Positions 35,057 through 46,547 are shown, numbered from the stretch's first letter. The stretch is 64,000 nt of DNA from an uncultured Prochlorococcus sp. (GCA_902536455.1 CACAXN010000001.1:50323-114322); one strand, 5' to 3'. Numbers and translations are program-made. Notes: a model not told the origin generated them from the letters alone.

Positions 35057-37333
35057 TTGAAGCCGGCAAGTAATCAGTTATTAAATATCTCCTGCAAATT
35101 GGAAATTTTGCTTGATGTAGGTAGTAGTAATGAAAGCTTTTACTATTTGGATGGACATAATCTTGGGGCAGAAGTTGGAGATATTGTAAGTGTGAGACTA
35201 AGAGGGAGATTATTGAATGGGTTGGTGATCTCCAAAAAAAACTTTTCGAAAATCAATAATGATGAAGCAAATATTACTGGAGGAAAAAGCATAAGATATT
35301 TGTTTGTTGAAAATATTTTGCAGAAAAAAATAATTGATGACTCTTGGAGAGAATTGATAGAGTCCCTAGCGTCTTTTTATATGGTTAGTAATTTAAAAAT
35401 GCTTAAAACTGCATTTCCTCCTGGCTGGATTGGTAAATATAATAATTTTTCTAAAGATTTAAAAGAACATATATGGATTGAAACTAAAAAAGAATTTGAT
35501 ACTAAGAAAAATGGATTAACCAAAAAAGAATTTTTTTTAATGCATACTTTGTCTGAAAAAGGTAATTGGCAAAGTGAATTAATAAAGTCTGGTTTTAATT
35601 ACACTCTAATTAAATCAATGGTCAGTAAAAATTACCTTGTTAAATCTAAAAGAAAAAAGAATATTAATAGTAAATTAAATTCCTTATTAAATGATCGTAT
35701 CGCAACGAAAAAACCAAATCTTACCAATGAGCAAAAAATTGTATTTCAAGAATTTCAAACAATGAAACCAGGAGAGGCTTTACTTCTATGGGGCGAGACA
35801 GGTTCAGGTAAAACAGAAGTTTATATGAGAATTGCTGAAGATCAATTTCTTAAGAAAAAAAGTTGTTTGATACTAACCCCAGAAATTGGTCTAATTCCTC
35901 AACTTATTGATAGGTTTAGTCGGCGATTTAATAATAAAGTTTACGAATATCATAGTAATTGTTCTCCAAATCATAGAACTCAAGTTTGGAAGAAAATTAT
36001 TAATGCTAATGAGCCTTTAATTGTAATAGGAACAAGGTCCGCGGTTTTTCTTCCAATGAAAAATCTAGGATTAATAATAATGGATGAAGAACATGATGTT
36101 TCTTATAAACAAGATAGTCCTATGCCTTGTTATGACGCAAGAGAGATAGCTATTGAAATAGTAAAAAGGAATTCTGCAAAGTTAATTTTTGGGAGCGCAA
36201 CGCCATCAATGAAGACATGGAAAAAGTGTATTTTTGAAAAGAATTTTAAATTGGTAAGAATGATTCAGAGGATATCCAGTAATGAGATTCCTGAAATAAG
36301 AATTATTGATATGCGGGACGAGTTCAAGAATGGAAATATAAAAATTTTTTCCAATGAATTATTACAATTGCTCCCTCAACTACGCTTAAAAAAAGAGCAG
36401 GCAATAATTTTGATCCCTAGGAGGGGACACAGTGGGTTTTTAAGCTGCAGAAATTGTGGATATTTAATAAATTGCCCCAACTGTGATGTTCCTTTATCAG
36501 TGCATCTCGGTTCACAAGGTAGAAAATGGTTAAGCTGTCATTGGTGTGATCATAAATCGAGATTGATCAATCGTTGCCCAGATTGTAATTCAACAGCCTT
36601 TAAACCTTTTGGAATTGGCACACAAAGGGTAATAGAGTTTTTAAATGAAGAATTTCCTGACTTAAGAGTACTTCGCTTTGATAGAGATACAACCTCAGGA
36701 AAAAATGGTCATAGAGATATTCTTTCAAAGTTTTCTAAAGGTGATGCTGATATTCTTGTGGGAACTCAAATGTTGGCAAAAGGGATTGACGTCCCCAATA
36801 TTACTCTTTCAGTAGTTATTGCAGCAGATGGGTTGCTTCATCGTCCAGATATTTCGGCAGAAGAAAAATCATTACAATTGTTTTTGCAATTAGCTGGAAG
36901 GGCAGGCAGGGCTCAAAAAAAAGGAAAGGTAATTTTTCAAACATATAAACCTAACCACCCGGTAATTTCGTATCTTCAGAAAAGAGATTATGAAAGATTC
37001 TTAATTGAAAACTCGAGATTGAGAAAAGATGCTAAATTATTTCCATTTTGCATGATTTGCCTTCTTAAATTATCCGGTGAAAATTATGAATTAACTGAAT
37101 CAATTGCAATAAAATTAGCAAAATATCTTCTCAATTTTTGTGAGAAAAAGAACTGGAAAGTAATTGGTCCTGCTCCTAGTTTAATTGCTAAAGTCGGTAA
37201 AAAATTTAGATGGCAGATATTAATACATGGTCCTGAAGGAACAAATATACCCTTACCTGATAGATCAATATTATGGAAACTTATTCCAAAAAATGTTTTT
37301 TTAACAATTGATGTTAATCCAGCAGAGTTGTAA
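35057..37333 (+). CDS. priA: Primosomal protein N' / replication restart helicase
   Basis: PriA reloads the replisome at collapsed forks. The 758-residue protein has the N-terminal DNA-binding domain, the Walker A GETGSGKTEVYM near residue 252, IIMDEEHDVSYKQD near 339, and the zinc-binding cysteine pairs CRNCGYLINCPNCD and CHWC/CPDC around residues 463-515, followed by TQMLAKGIDVPN. The start codon is TTG at 35057, since no ATG is close. It converges with the DUF3153 gene without overlap. Confidence 0.96.
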   Translation: MKPASNQLLNISCKLEILLDVGSSNESFYYLDGHNLGAEVGDIVSVRLRGRLLNGLVISKKNFSKINNDEANITGGKSIRYLFVENILQKKIIDDSWRELIESLASFYMVSNLKMLKTAFPPGWIGKYNNFSKDLKEHIWIETKKEFDTKKNGLTKKEFFLMHTLSEKGNWQSELIKSGFNYTLIKSMVSKNYLVKSKRKKNINSKLNSLLNDRIATKKPNLTNEQKIVFQEFQTMKPGEALLLWGETGSGKTEVYMRIAEDQFLKKKSCLILTPEIGLIPQLIDRFSRRFNNKVYEYHSNCSPNHRTQVWKKIINANEPLIVIGTRSAVFLPMKNLGLIIMDEEHDVSYKQDSPMPCYDAREIAIEIVKRNSAKLIFGSATPSMKTWKKCIFEKNFKLVRMIQRISSNEIPEIRIIDMRDEFKNGNIKIFSNELLQLLPQLRLKKEQAIILIPRRGHSGFLSCRNCGYLINCPNCDVPLSVHLGSQGRKWLSCHWCDHKSRLINRCPDCNSTAFKPFGIGTQRVIEFLNEEFPDLRVLRFDRDTTSGKNGHRDILSKFSKGDADILVGTQMLAKGIDVPNITLSVVIAADGLLHRPDISAEEKSLQLFLQLAGRAGRAQKKGKVIFQTYKPNHPVISYLQKRDYERFLIENSRLRKDAKLFPFCMICLLKLSGENYELTESIAIKLAKYLLNFCEKKNWKVIGPAPSLIAKVGKKFRWQILIHGPEGTNIPLPDRSILWKLIPKNVFLTIDVNPAEL

Positions 37334-38443
37334 TTACTTTGCTGGTAGTTGAGGTAAATCTGTACCTAATTTAAATCTATAGAATCTTAATAAATAAGCT
37401 AATACTAAAATTAGTGTAATGATAGATATCCCAATTAAAAGTTTGTTGAGGCTCCAGAAAGAAAATTCAAGACTATTTATTTGCCCCTGATTTAAATTCC
37501 AAATTATTAGATTTTTTGTGATTTCTAAATTTGAATTATTTTTATCAGTAAGGGTAGCTTTATTAGGGTGAATAATTTTGAAAATGAGTTCTAAATTATC
37601 GACATCTTGAATAGCATTTAGATCCAAATCTAACCTGTAAAAGTATTTTTTAAAAAAAATGAAGTTTTTTTGAGTAGTATTAATTTCTATATTCGTTGAT
37701 CCTCCCGCTAACTCTCCAGCGGTATTTTGGGTGATTTTAAGAACTTGCTTTGTATCTTCTAGATTGAGATTTTTATGTTTCAAAGAAAAGATTGATTCGT
37801 CTTGTTCAATTTCTGCATTAGGAAAAATATCTTTCATCTTCTCTTCAAATTTTAATTGCCAAGGAAATTTATTTATGTATTTACTTTCTACCACTAAATT
37901 GTTGGTTATTGAATCAAGTTCACTAAGATCAAGGGTATCTTCAACTTTAACGCAGCCACTTAAAAGTGGAATTAATAATAATAGTATTAAAAAGATGATC
38001 AGTGAAAAGCCTCTTTGAAAGGGCTTTGTTTCACCAGTTGGAGTCTCAGTTACATTAATAAATTTCTTTTTCTCCAATACTTCTCTTTTTTTACGCATTG
38101 AGTTAAGAGATTTTTTATTTTGTGATATATCGCTTTCAAACTGTACGTTCCAATTTTCTGGCTTTTTAATTTCAGGAGAGTCTATAATTTCCATCAAATA
38201 TTTTGCATTTTCTCTTGTCTTATTATCGTAAGATTTTAGAAGTTCTTTACAAAACCTTTTAGCCTCTTCCCTTTTATTAATACCACAAAAAGCAGTAATT
38301 AATATTGTTCTTAAATTAACTCCCTCTTTACTTGATGAAGGAAATGATTCGATTAATGGCGAAAGAAATTTAATACAATAATGATATTCACCTTTAGCTA
38401 AAGCAAGTTCTACTGTTTCTAAAACTTGCTCATAACTTTTCAT
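37334..38443 (-). CDS. TPR-like plus DUF3153 membrane lipoprotein-like protein
   Basis: A 369-residue protein in three parts: a TPR-like helical N-terminus (residues ~1-90), a basic linker, then a hydrophobic stretch with a lipobox-like LLSGCV (Cys164), and a DUF3153-type beta-rich domain with a C-terminal membrane helix (~331-352). Because the lipobox is internal, the N-terminal domain would be cytoplasmic if the helix is a transmembrane anchor; processing at Cys164 is uncertain. Function unknown. ATG at 38443. It is upstream of priA's stop and follows argB. Confidence 0.75.
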   Translation of the reverse strand: MKSYEQVLETVELALAKGEYHYCIKFLSPLIESFPSSSKEGVNLRTILITAFCGINKREEAKRFCKELLKSYDNKTRENAKYLMEIIDSPEIKKPENWNVQFESDISQNKKSLNSMRKKREVLEKKKFINVTETPTGETKPFQRGFSLIIFLILLLLIPLLSGCVKVEDTLDLSELDSITNNLVVESKYINKFPWQLKFEEKMKDIFPNAEIEQDESIFSLKHKNLNLEDTKQVLKITQNTAGELAGGSTNIEINTTQKNFIFFKKYFYRLDLDLNAIQDVDNLELIFKIIHPNKATLTDKNNSNLEITKNLIIWNLNQGQINSLEFSFWSLNKLLIGISIITLILVLAYLLRFYRFKLGTDLPQLPAK

Positions 38444-38446
38444 AGG

Positions 38447-39298
38447 TTAGGCGACTATCATTGTACCTATTCCAGAATTTGTAAAAATCTCAAGAAGTAA
38501 TGAATGTTCTACTCTTCCGTCTATTATATGGGCAGCTTTGACTCCTTGAGCTAAAGCTCTTATGCAGCATTCTGTCTTTGGGATCATACCTTCAGTCACA
38601 ATTTTTTTATCAATCAAATCCCTTGCCTCTTTGAGATTCGTTTTTTCAACAAGACTATTGTTGTTATCTTTTTCTTTTAAAATCCCTTGAGTATCAGTAA
38701 GAAGAATAAGTTTTTCTGCATTTATTGCAGCAGCAATTTCTCCAGCAACAAAATCTGCATTAATGTTATGGGAAATACCCCCTACTGTTGATCCAATACT
38801 AGAAATAATAGGTATATATCCTTTGGAAATAAGGGGATCTAATACTTCAGGATTGATTTTTGTGACCTCTCCAACTAACCCGTGGCTTCCATCTCCTAGT
38901 TCTCTAGATTGAATTAAGTTTCCATCAAGACCTGATATTCCAACAGCTAAGGATCCAGTTTTATTGATGCCTTTTACAATTTGTTTGTTAACTCTACCCA
39001 TAAGAACCATCTCAACAATTTCCATTGTTTTTTGATCAGTAATTCTTAATCCATTTTCAAATTTAGGAGATATTTCTAATTTCTTTAACCAATTATTAAT
39101 CTCGGGCCCACCTCCATGAATTACTATCGGACAAACCCCCACGGTTGATAAAAGTGCTATGTCTCTAAAAAAAGCATCTTTTAAATCATCTTTTTCCATT
39201 ACAGAACCACCATACTTGATAACAATTTTTCTGCCTGAGAAACTTTGTATATATGGAAGTGCTTCGCTTAATATTGATACTCTTTGAGAATCATTCAT
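38447..39298 (-). CDS. argB: Acetylglutamate kinase
   Basis: Second step of arginine synthesis: phosphorylates N-acetylglutamate. The 283-residue protein has KYGGSVME (Lys in the phosphate loop, residues 24-31), the glycine-rich [13 protein letters not shown] near residue 60, and GLVGEVTKI and [11 protein letters not shown] downstream. It is normally regulated by arginine and PII in cyanobacteria. ATG at 39298. Confidence 0.96.
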   Translation of the reverse strand: MNDSQRVSILSEALPYIQSFSGRKIVIKYGGSVMEKDDLKDAFFRDIALLSTVGVCPIVIHGGGPEINNWLKKLEISPKFENGLRITDQKTMEIVEMVLMGRVNKQIVKGINKTGSLAVGISGLDGNLIQSRELGDGSHGLVGEVTKINPEVLDPLISKGYIPIISSIGSTVGGISHNINADFVAGEIAAAINAEKLILLTDTQGILKEKDNNNSLVEKTNLKEARDLIDKKIVTEGMIPKTECCIRALAQGVKAAHIIDGRVEHSLLLEIFTNSGIGTMIVA

Positions 39299-39363
39299 TA
39301 TTAAAAATCGTTAAAACTTGATTGAATTGAGAAGTTAGTTTTTTTACAAATATATCCTTATAG

Positions 39364-39894
39364 TCAATAAAAGAGAATAAAATCAAATTCTTTTTTATTA
39401 TCGTCGATAATCAATTCTGATTCAAGACCTTTGACAAAAAACCTATTTAATCTTTCTTGTTTTTCAATCCATTTTTCTAGAGGTACAGCGTTTAATTCGA
39501 AACGCATTCTGAGACCATTTTTTTCTTCCTTTGTAATTTCTTCTATTTCTTTTAGTTGAGGGGGATTATCCTCGTCCCACAAATTTAAAGATTCTAATGA
39601 AGATTCAAGATGAGCTTTTATTCCATACCTCCATCTTGTAACGTCTTTAACTAGTGCTGTTAGTTCTTTTGGTCTATTGAATTTATTTGTCGCAAAATTT
39701 GTCTTGTCAAACAACTCTACGGGAGGTATTTCAGAAGTCTTTAAACCTAATCCTATTAGAAAAATAGGTACTCCATAAAAAAATGTAGGTACACTTAAAT
39801 TCACTGAGTCTGTAAAATAAGCAGTCATTCCAACAAAAGCTAACATACCCCCAGCTGTTACAATTAAGTTTCCAGGTGACAAGTATTTCTTCAT
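39364..39894 (-). CDS. DUF2854 family membrane protein
   Basis: A 176-residue protein that I recognise as DUF2854, found in cyanobacteria and plastids. It has two N-terminal hydrophobic segments (LIVTAGGMLAFVGMTAYF and VPTFFYGVPIFLIGLGL) and a hydrophilic C-terminal domain rich in charged residues. Role unknown. ATG at 39894. It lies divergent to the 60-residue gene and downstream of argB's start. Confidence 0.82.
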   Translation of the reverse strand: MKKYLSPGNLIVTAGGMLAFVGMTAYFTDSVNLSVPTFFYGVPIFLIGLGLKTSEIPPVELFDKTNFATNKFNRPKELTALVKDVTRWRYGIKAHLESSLESLNLWDEDNPPQLKEIEEITKEEKNGLRMRFELNAVPLEKWIEKQERLNRFFVKGLESELIIDDNKKEFDFILFY

Positions 39895-39934
39895 TTTGAT
39901 TTAGTAGAATGGTTTAAATAGGTTAACAAGTATT

Positions 39935-40117
39935 ATGCAAGATCCTAATACTGCAAATCAAGGAGATTTAATTTTTAAACTTGATCAAGATAGAGCATGG
40001 CTTTTAGAAAATCTTGATAAGGGTAAATGGCCAGAAATCAGAAGCGAACTTGCCGCGCTTGAAAGAAAAATAAGCAAATTTATTATAAGTGTTCAAGAAA
40101 ATAATGTTGATACTTGA
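39935..40117 (+). CDS. Conserved hypothetical protein (60 aa)
   Basis: A 60-residue acidic, helical protein, unrecognised (includes DQDRAWLLENLDKGKWPEIR and SELAALERKISKF). ATG at 39935. It lies between the divergent DUF2854 gene and the convergent ssb gene (1-base gap). A compact frame with coherent composition supports a real gene, but no function can be assigned. Confidence 0.55.
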   Translation: MQDPNTANQGDLIFKLDQDRAWLLENLDKGKWPEIRSELAALERKISKFIISVQENNVDT

Positions 40118-40118
40118 T

Positions 40119-40544
40119 TTAAAAAGGTATTTCGTCAACTTCTGGTACTAGGGGTGAACTATCCCAACTGGAATTTTTGGTGTTTTCTTTATTTTTAAAT
40201 GACTCATTATTTTCTTTTTGATCAGACTTGTCAACGTCAACTGGCGATATTTGATGAATCTTTGAAGCTGTTAGTTCTGGTTGCTTTTCTTTCGTTCCGT
40301 CTTTTCTAGTGACAGAATTCATCTTTAGACGTCCCTCAATAACAATATTTTGCCCCTCCTTCAGTTCATCTACCATTTCTTGGGCAATATTTCCCCATCC
40401 TATGATCTTAAGATCTCTGGTTGGATCTTCACTACGTAATCCTTTAAAATTAACAATCATTTCTGCAATTGGAGTTTGGTTTTCTTTTGTATACCTCATT
40501 TGGGGAGCACTATTAATGATCGCCTGAATTAAACAATGATTCAT
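40119..40544 (-). CDS. ssb: Single-stranded DNA-binding protein
   Basis: A 141-residue OB-fold protein that coats single-stranded DNA in replication and repair. The N-terminal OB domain (residues ~1-100) includes IGWGNIAQEMVDELKEGQNIVIEGRL, followed by a flexible Ser/Asn/Lys-rich linker and the classic acidic C-tail DEIPF, which recruits partner proteins such as PriA. ATG at 40544. Confidence 0.95.
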   Translation of the reverse strand: MNHCLIQAIINSAPQMRYTKENQTPIAEMIVNFKGLRSEDPTRDLKIIGWGNIAQEMVDELKEGQNIVIEGRLKMNSVTRKDGTKEKQPELTASKIHQISPVDVDKSDQKENNESFKNKENTKNSSWDSSPLVPEVDEIPF

Positions 40545-40572
40545 TACTTACTATTTAATTAAAGACATACTG

Positions 40573-41376
40573 ATGCAGAATCAAGAAAATTGCTATAAAA
40601 ATGTTTGGATCCTATCAGGAACTTCGGATGGACCTATTATAGCCAATAGACTTCTTGAACTTAATTATTCAGTTTTTGCAAGTGTTTTAACTTATAAAGC
40701 AGGGCAAGCTTATATTGAAAATCCAAAGTTACATATCATTACAGGTAAATTAAATAACAAAGATCAAATAATTAATTTCATAAATAAAAATAAAATCACA
40801 TGTGTTGTCGATGCTACTCATCCGTTTGCCGTGATAATTTCTAAAAATCTTAATAATGCATGTAAAGAGATTAATATGCCTCTCTTACTATTTGAGAGGA
40901 AATCTTTAATTAATTACACTAATAATTTTTTTTATATTGATGATTTAAAGGATATAAATAATGTTGATCTAGAAAATAAGAATATTCTTCTGGCAATAGG
41001 ATCGAGATTCCTTAACCATACAGCTAATTATTATATAAATTGTAAAGCAAATGTATTTACAAGAGTGCTACCAACATATGAGAGTATAACTAAAGCTTTT
41101 GGATCATGCATTAAAAATTCAAACATAGCGATACTTGAACCGAGTAAAAATAATAAAATTATTTTAGAAAAAAAACTTTGCGATTTTTGGAAGATAGATT
41201 ATATTCTATGCAGAGAATCTGGAAGTTATTCTCAGAAAAATTGGGAGAGTATAGTTTCTGGAAGTAAAATGAAGTTATTTTTGGTTAAAAGGCCGAAAGT
41301 TAAAAATGATTATTCGTACTCTTTTAATCAGTACCACAATTTGATAAATCACATTATTAAAAATATTGGTATTTAA
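40573..41376 (+). CDS. cobK: Precorrin-6A reductase
   Basis: Reduces precorrin-6A to dihydroprecorrin in cobalamin synthesis. The 267-residue protein has the N-terminal nucleotide-binding motif ILSGTSDGPIIANRLLEL (residues 13-30) and DATHPFAVIISKNLNNACKE near residue 81, as in CobK/CbiJ. ATG at 40573. It is divergent from ssb and upstream of cutA. Confidence 0.9.
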   Translation: MQNQENCYKNVWILSGTSDGPIIANRLLELNYSVFASVLTYKAGQAYIENPKLHIITGKLNNKDQIINFINKNKITCVVDATHPFAVIISKNLNNACKEINMPLLLFERKSLINYTNNFFYIDDLKDINNVDLENKNILLAIGSRFLNHTANYYINCKANVFTRVLPTYESITKAFGSCIKNSNIAILEPSKNNKIILEKKLCDFWKIDYILCRESGSYSQKNWESIVSGSKMKLFLVKRPKVKNDYSYSFNQYHNLINHIIKNIGI

Positions 41377-41382
41377 TTCATT

Positions 41383-41688
41383 ATGGAAGTATTAGTTATG
41401 GTCACAACTGAATCAAGTAAATCGAATGCTTTGCAAATGGCTAAATTACTAATACAAAATAAGCTTGCAGCTTGTGTTTCGATAAAGCAAATTTTTTCAA
41501 TTTATAAGTGGAATAATGATATTGAAGAAACTAAAGAGTTTGAAATCACAATAAAAAGTAAACTAGAATTTAAAGATTTTTTAATTGAATTCTTAAATAA
41601 AAATTCCACATATGATGTCCCTCAAATTATTTCCAAAAAATATCATGCTGAGATGAAATACTATAATTGGATCAACAAGACTATTTGA
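41383..41688 (+). CDS. cutA: Divalent-cation tolerance protein CutA
   Basis: A 101-residue protein of the CutA1 family, trimeric ferredoxin-like fold. It has the family features: an N-terminal VMVTTESSKSNALQMAKLLIQ segment, LAACVSIKQIFSIYKWN near residue 29, and EFEITIKSK. Its role in metal tolerance is debated. ATG at 41383, 6 bases after cobK. Confidence 0.93.
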   Translation: MEVLVMVTTESSKSNALQMAKLLIQNKLAACVSIKQIFSIYKWNNDIEETKEFEITIKSKLEFKDFLIEFLNKNSTYDVPQIISKKYHAEMKYYNWINKTI

Positions 41689-42699
41689 TTAAATTTTTCT
41701 TATTAACTCTTTAAGATCAATATCTGATCTAGATCCTAATTGCGTAATTATTTGTCCTGCACAAATTGAAGCTATCTCTCCGCATTTCTTGAGGGAAAAA
41801 TTGTTTATTAATCCATGGATAAATGCTCCCGCATAGATATCTCCCGCTCCTGTAGTATCAATAATTTTGCCTTTCGTTATTGACTCAATTATTTCAATAT
41901 TATTTTTGTTAACTATGAGAGAACCATTGCATCCAAGAGTTAATATGACTAATTCACATAAGGAAGATAGGTTCTCTTGGCAACTTGCTAATTTATCATT
42001 TTTAAATAAACTTAAAACCTCGGATTCATTACAAAAAACAATATCTACATATTCATCAATTAATTTCAAGAAACTATCACGATGTCTATCTACACAAAAT
42101 GAATCAGACAATGAAAGGATTATTTTTGTATTAGATTGTTTTGCAATTTGGGCGGCTTTAATAAAAGCTTTTTTAGCTAATTCGCTGTCCCATAAATACC
42201 CTTCTAAATATAAGTATTTACTTTCCTTAATTACAGTAAAGTCAATGTCTTCTGGTTCAAACTCTATAGATGCTCCTAGGTAAGTGCACATGGTTCTTTC
42301 TGCATCAGGTGTAATCAAAATAATTGAATGAGCTGTTGAAGCACCTTCAATAGTTGGTGGAGTATTAAATATAGTTTTACTCTGTTTAATATCATCAGAA
42401 AAAAAATTTCCAAATTGGTCATTTTTCACCCTTCCAATAAACTGAACATGATTATCTAATTCTGCTAAACAAACAACCGTATTTGCTGAGGATCCCCCTG
42501 ATATTTGTTTGATCACCTTGCAATTTTCTAACAATCTCTGAGATTCATCAGAATTAATTAGATTCATTGAACCTTTATCAAGATTATTTATCTCAAGAAA
42601 CTCATCTTCAATATTTACAATAATATCTACTATTGCGTTCCCTAAACCAATGAGATCAACCGTTTTATTCTGTTCAACATGTCTAAAAGATTCCTTCAT
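41689..42699 (-). CDS. PfkB-family sugar/nucleoside kinase (adenosine kinase-like)
   Basis: A 336-residue ribokinase-fold enzyme. It carries the PfkB signature 2 DTTGAGDIYAGAFIHG near residue 281, with the catalytic Asp, and GGSSANTVVCLAEL near residue 68. Closest in layout to adenosine kinases, but substrate is not proven. ATG at 42699. It lies downstream of purA on the same strand, which fits a purine role. Confidence 0.85.
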   Translation of the reverse strand: MKESFRHVEQNKTVDLIGLGNAIVDIIVNIEDEFLEINNLDKGSMNLINSDESQRLLENCKVIKQISGGSSANTVVCLAELDNHVQFIGRVKNDQFGNFFSDDIKQSKTIFNTPPTIEGASTAHSIILITPDAERTMCTYLGASIEFEPEDIDFTVIKESKYLYLEGYLWDSELAKKAFIKAAQIAKQSNTKIILSLSDSFCVDRHRDSFLKLIDEYVDIVFCNESEVLSLFKNDKLASCQENLSSLCELVILTLGCNGSLIVNKNNIEIIESITKGKIIDTTGAGDIYAGAFIHGLINNFSLKKCGEIASICAGQIITQLGSRSDIDLKELIRKI

Positions 42700-42713
42700 T
42701 AATTAGGCCTAAA

Positions 42714-44084
<1,371 letters not shown>

Positions 44085-44105
44085 TTAAAAAGTAAATGAA
44101 TTGTA

Positions 44106-44543
44106 TCAACTTTCTCTAAGAACCATTTTTTCAGCAAGAGAAAATTCTTTAGTTAAACGCTCCTTAAGTTTATCTGGTAAAGGTCTACTTGCAAAGTTTT
44201 TGTAATGACCTGCCATAGCATTTAATGCTGTTTGCATTGTGGTAAATGATTGAGTTTTATTCACCATTCCTCTATTTCTATATCTGGAAATATAGTCAGT
44301 TATGAGTGTAAGAGCCTCACTTCTTACTTCATCTTTATTTGGAGAATCTTTTGGTGTATCAACAGCTGTTTGTAATGTTTTAACAACTGAAATTGTATCT
44401 TTTGTATAGTCTCCTGTCATAGAGGTTTTTGCAGCTATGGAAGAGGAACTAAATAGTGTAAAAACAACAATTAAGGATATTGCAAAAGATATAGCTTTGG
44501 TAAGATTCCTAAAAAATAATTTTGATGTCCATTTCAATAACAT
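44106..44543 (-). CDS. psb27: Photosystem II assembly protein Psb27
   Basis: Psb27 binds assembling photosystem II on the lumenal side before the manganese cluster forms. The 145-residue protein has a basic N-terminus and hydrophobic signal segment, then the four-helix lumenal domain (TGDYTKDTISVVKTLQTAVD onward). The usual lipobox cysteine of cyanobacterial Psb27 is absent (the signal ends SSSSIAAKTS), so it may be a soluble lumenal form. ATG at 44543. Confidence 0.92.
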   Translation of the reverse strand: MLLKWTSKLFFRNLTKAISFAISLIVVFTLFSSSSIAAKTSMTGDYTKDTISVVKTLQTAVDTPKDSPNKDEVRSEALTLITDYISRYRNRGMVNKTQSFTTMQTALNAMAGHYKNFASRPLPDKLKERLTKEFSLAEKMVLRES

Positions 44544-44569
44544 AACTTAGCTCCCAAAAAAAATAAGCC

Positions 44570-46372
44570 TTAAGATTTTTTATTGTACATTATTTCAGAT
44601 TCGGAAATAAATGTTTCCAACAATTTATCAACACTAATTTTAAGTTTAGTATTATTTGTTCTGCATAAAAGTTCTACTTCTTTATTAATAGAATCTCTGC
44701 CAATAATTATCTGAAAAGGTATACCAATTAATTCTGCATCTTTAAATTTCACTCCAGCTCTATCGTTTCTATCATCAAGAAGGACATCAATTTTATTAAT
44801 TAAAAAGTTGTTATAGATTTGCTCAGTAAGATCACTTTGAATAGGATCTTTTAGGTTTGTTGGAATAATAATAACTTCAAAGGGAGAAATCTGGATAGGC
44901 CAACAAATTCCTTTTTGATCATGATTCTGTTCGATAGCAGCTTGAGCTATTCTTGTTACTCCTATTCCATAACAACCCATCCATAAATTTTTTAACTTAC
45001 CATCCTTATCAGAGAACTTTGCATTTAATTTTTCACTATATTTCTGACCTAGTTGGAAAATATGTCCAATCTCGATACCTTTTTTTTCTTTGAGTTCTTC
45101 ATCATTATCAATACTTATCTTATCTCCTTTTTTGGCATTCCTTATATCCCCAATTAGATATTCTTTCGAAGCAAAAGAAAATTCTTGAAAAACTTTATGA
45201 AAATTAACTTTATTCCCACCACTTATAAACTTTGAAATGTCATTCGCAGAATGATCGATTATTCTAGTCCATTTTTTATCCCAATTAGAACTAGCTTTAA
45301 TAGTTTTATTATCTAAATCTGGCCCAATAAAACCTAAGGGAAAATCAACTAAGTTTTTTTCGATAGTATTTTTGTCTTCAATCTTTTTAAGATTAAGAAG
45401 ATTAAAATTATGAAGTTTATTGATTAAGTTAAAAAGCTTTACTTCATTAATGTGTTGATCGCCTCTTATGCATGCAAGAATTGGGACTTCAAATTCACCC
45501 TCAAACTGTGCAAGGAATATTACTACTTTGATAAGCTGACTAGGGTCTAAATTATTATTTTCGCAAACTTCTAGGATTGTTTTTTGTTTAGGTGTCTCCA
45601 ACCAATCTGAAATATTATCTTCTAGTGGAATAGGTTGAGAGGGTAGAGAAACAGCTTTTTCAATATTTGCGGCATAAGAACCACTTTGAGTAAACAAAAT
45701 GGAATCTTCCCCAGCATCAGCAGTGACCATAAATTCTTTAGAGGAAGCACCGCCAATTGCTCCACTATCAGCTTCGACACCTACGGTCTGCAGTCCACAA
45801 GATTTAAAAATATTTTCATAAGCATTGCCCACCTTTTCATAGAAAGAAGCCAGATTGTTTTCTGAAGAATGAAAAGAATAACCATCTTTCATTATAAATT
45901 CCCTACTTCTCATCAATCCAAACCTTGGCCTTATTTCATCTCTAAATTTTGTCTGAATTTGATAAAAACATTGAGGTAATTGCTTATAGGAGTTGATGGT
46001 CTCTGATGCAATACTTGTGATCACCTCTTCGTGAGTTGGAGCTAAACCAAATTCTTTACCTTGTCTATCTTTTAGATTAAACATTATTCCTTCCCCTGCA
46101 GTATATCCTTCCCACCTTTCACTTTTTCTCCATAAATCTGCAGGATGAAGTTGGGGTAATAATAATTTTGTACAACCAATACTACTAAGTTCTATATCTA
46201 TTATTGCGGATATTTTTTCAATTACTCTAAGCATTAATGGCATGTATGCATAAATACCGCTGTTAACTCTGCGAATATATCCAGCTTTTAAAAGTAATTG
46301 ATGTGAAATAATCTCAGCTTCAGAAGGTGTGTCACGAAGTGTCCCCAGAGGAAATGAGGTTGTCACGCGCAT
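44570..46372 (-). CDS. proS: Prolyl-tRNA synthetase
   Basis: Charges tRNA-Pro. With the ATG at 46372 the protein has 600 residues, of the bacterial type with an editing (INS) domain. Visible parts are the class II core (SGIYAYMPLMLRVIEK), motif 2 region FRDEIRPRFGLMRSREFIMKDGYSFH near residue 130, and motif 3 GCYGIGVTRIAQAAIEQ near 435. An upstream in-frame start at 46408 would add 12 residues and is less family-like. Confidence 0.95.
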   Translation of the reverse strand: MRVTTSFPLGTLRDTPSEAEIISHQLLLKAGYIRRVNSGIYAYMPLMLRVIEKISAIIDIELSSIGCTKLLLPQLHPADLWRKSERWEGYTAGEGIMFNLKDRQGKEFGLAPTHEEVITSIASETINSYKQLPQCFYQIQTKFRDEIRPRFGLMRSREFIMKDGYSFHSSENNLASFYEKVGNAYENIFKSCGLQTVGVEADSGAIGGASSKEFMVTADAGEDSILFTQSGSYAANIEKAVSLPSQPIPLEDNISDWLETPKQKTILEVCENNNLDPSQLIKVVIFLAQFEGEFEVPILACIRGDQHINEVKLFNLINKLHNFNLLNLKKIEDKNTIEKNLVDFPLGFIGPDLDNKTIKASSNWDKKWTRIIDHSANDISKFISGGNKVNFHKVFQEFSFASKEYLIGDIRNAKKGDKISIDNDEELKEKKGIEIGHIFQLGQKYSEKLNAKFSDKDGKLKNLWMGCYGIGVTRIAQAAIEQNHDQKGICWPIQISPFEVIIIPTNLKDPIQSDLTEQIYNNFLINKIDVLLDDRNDRAGVKFKDAELIGIPFQIIIGRDSINKEVELLCRTNNTKLKISVDKLLETFISESEIMYNKKS

Positions 46373-46547
46373 ACAAAAAAAATCGTTAATATTGTTTAAT
46401 TTTATCAATTAAGATGAAAAAATAATTTAAAGTGTCTTGAGTCCCTCAACGCGGCTAGTCTAAAAATATTGTTTCTGCTAACTTTTTCAGTAATGAATTT
46501 CAAACTCTTTTAAAAGTTCATTATTACTAAAACATTTTCTTAAGTTT

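Noticed and set aside
41867..42283. Open plus-strand frame of 138 codons inside the PfkB kinase gene
   Set aside because: Shadow of the kinase on the other strand; no independent family signal.
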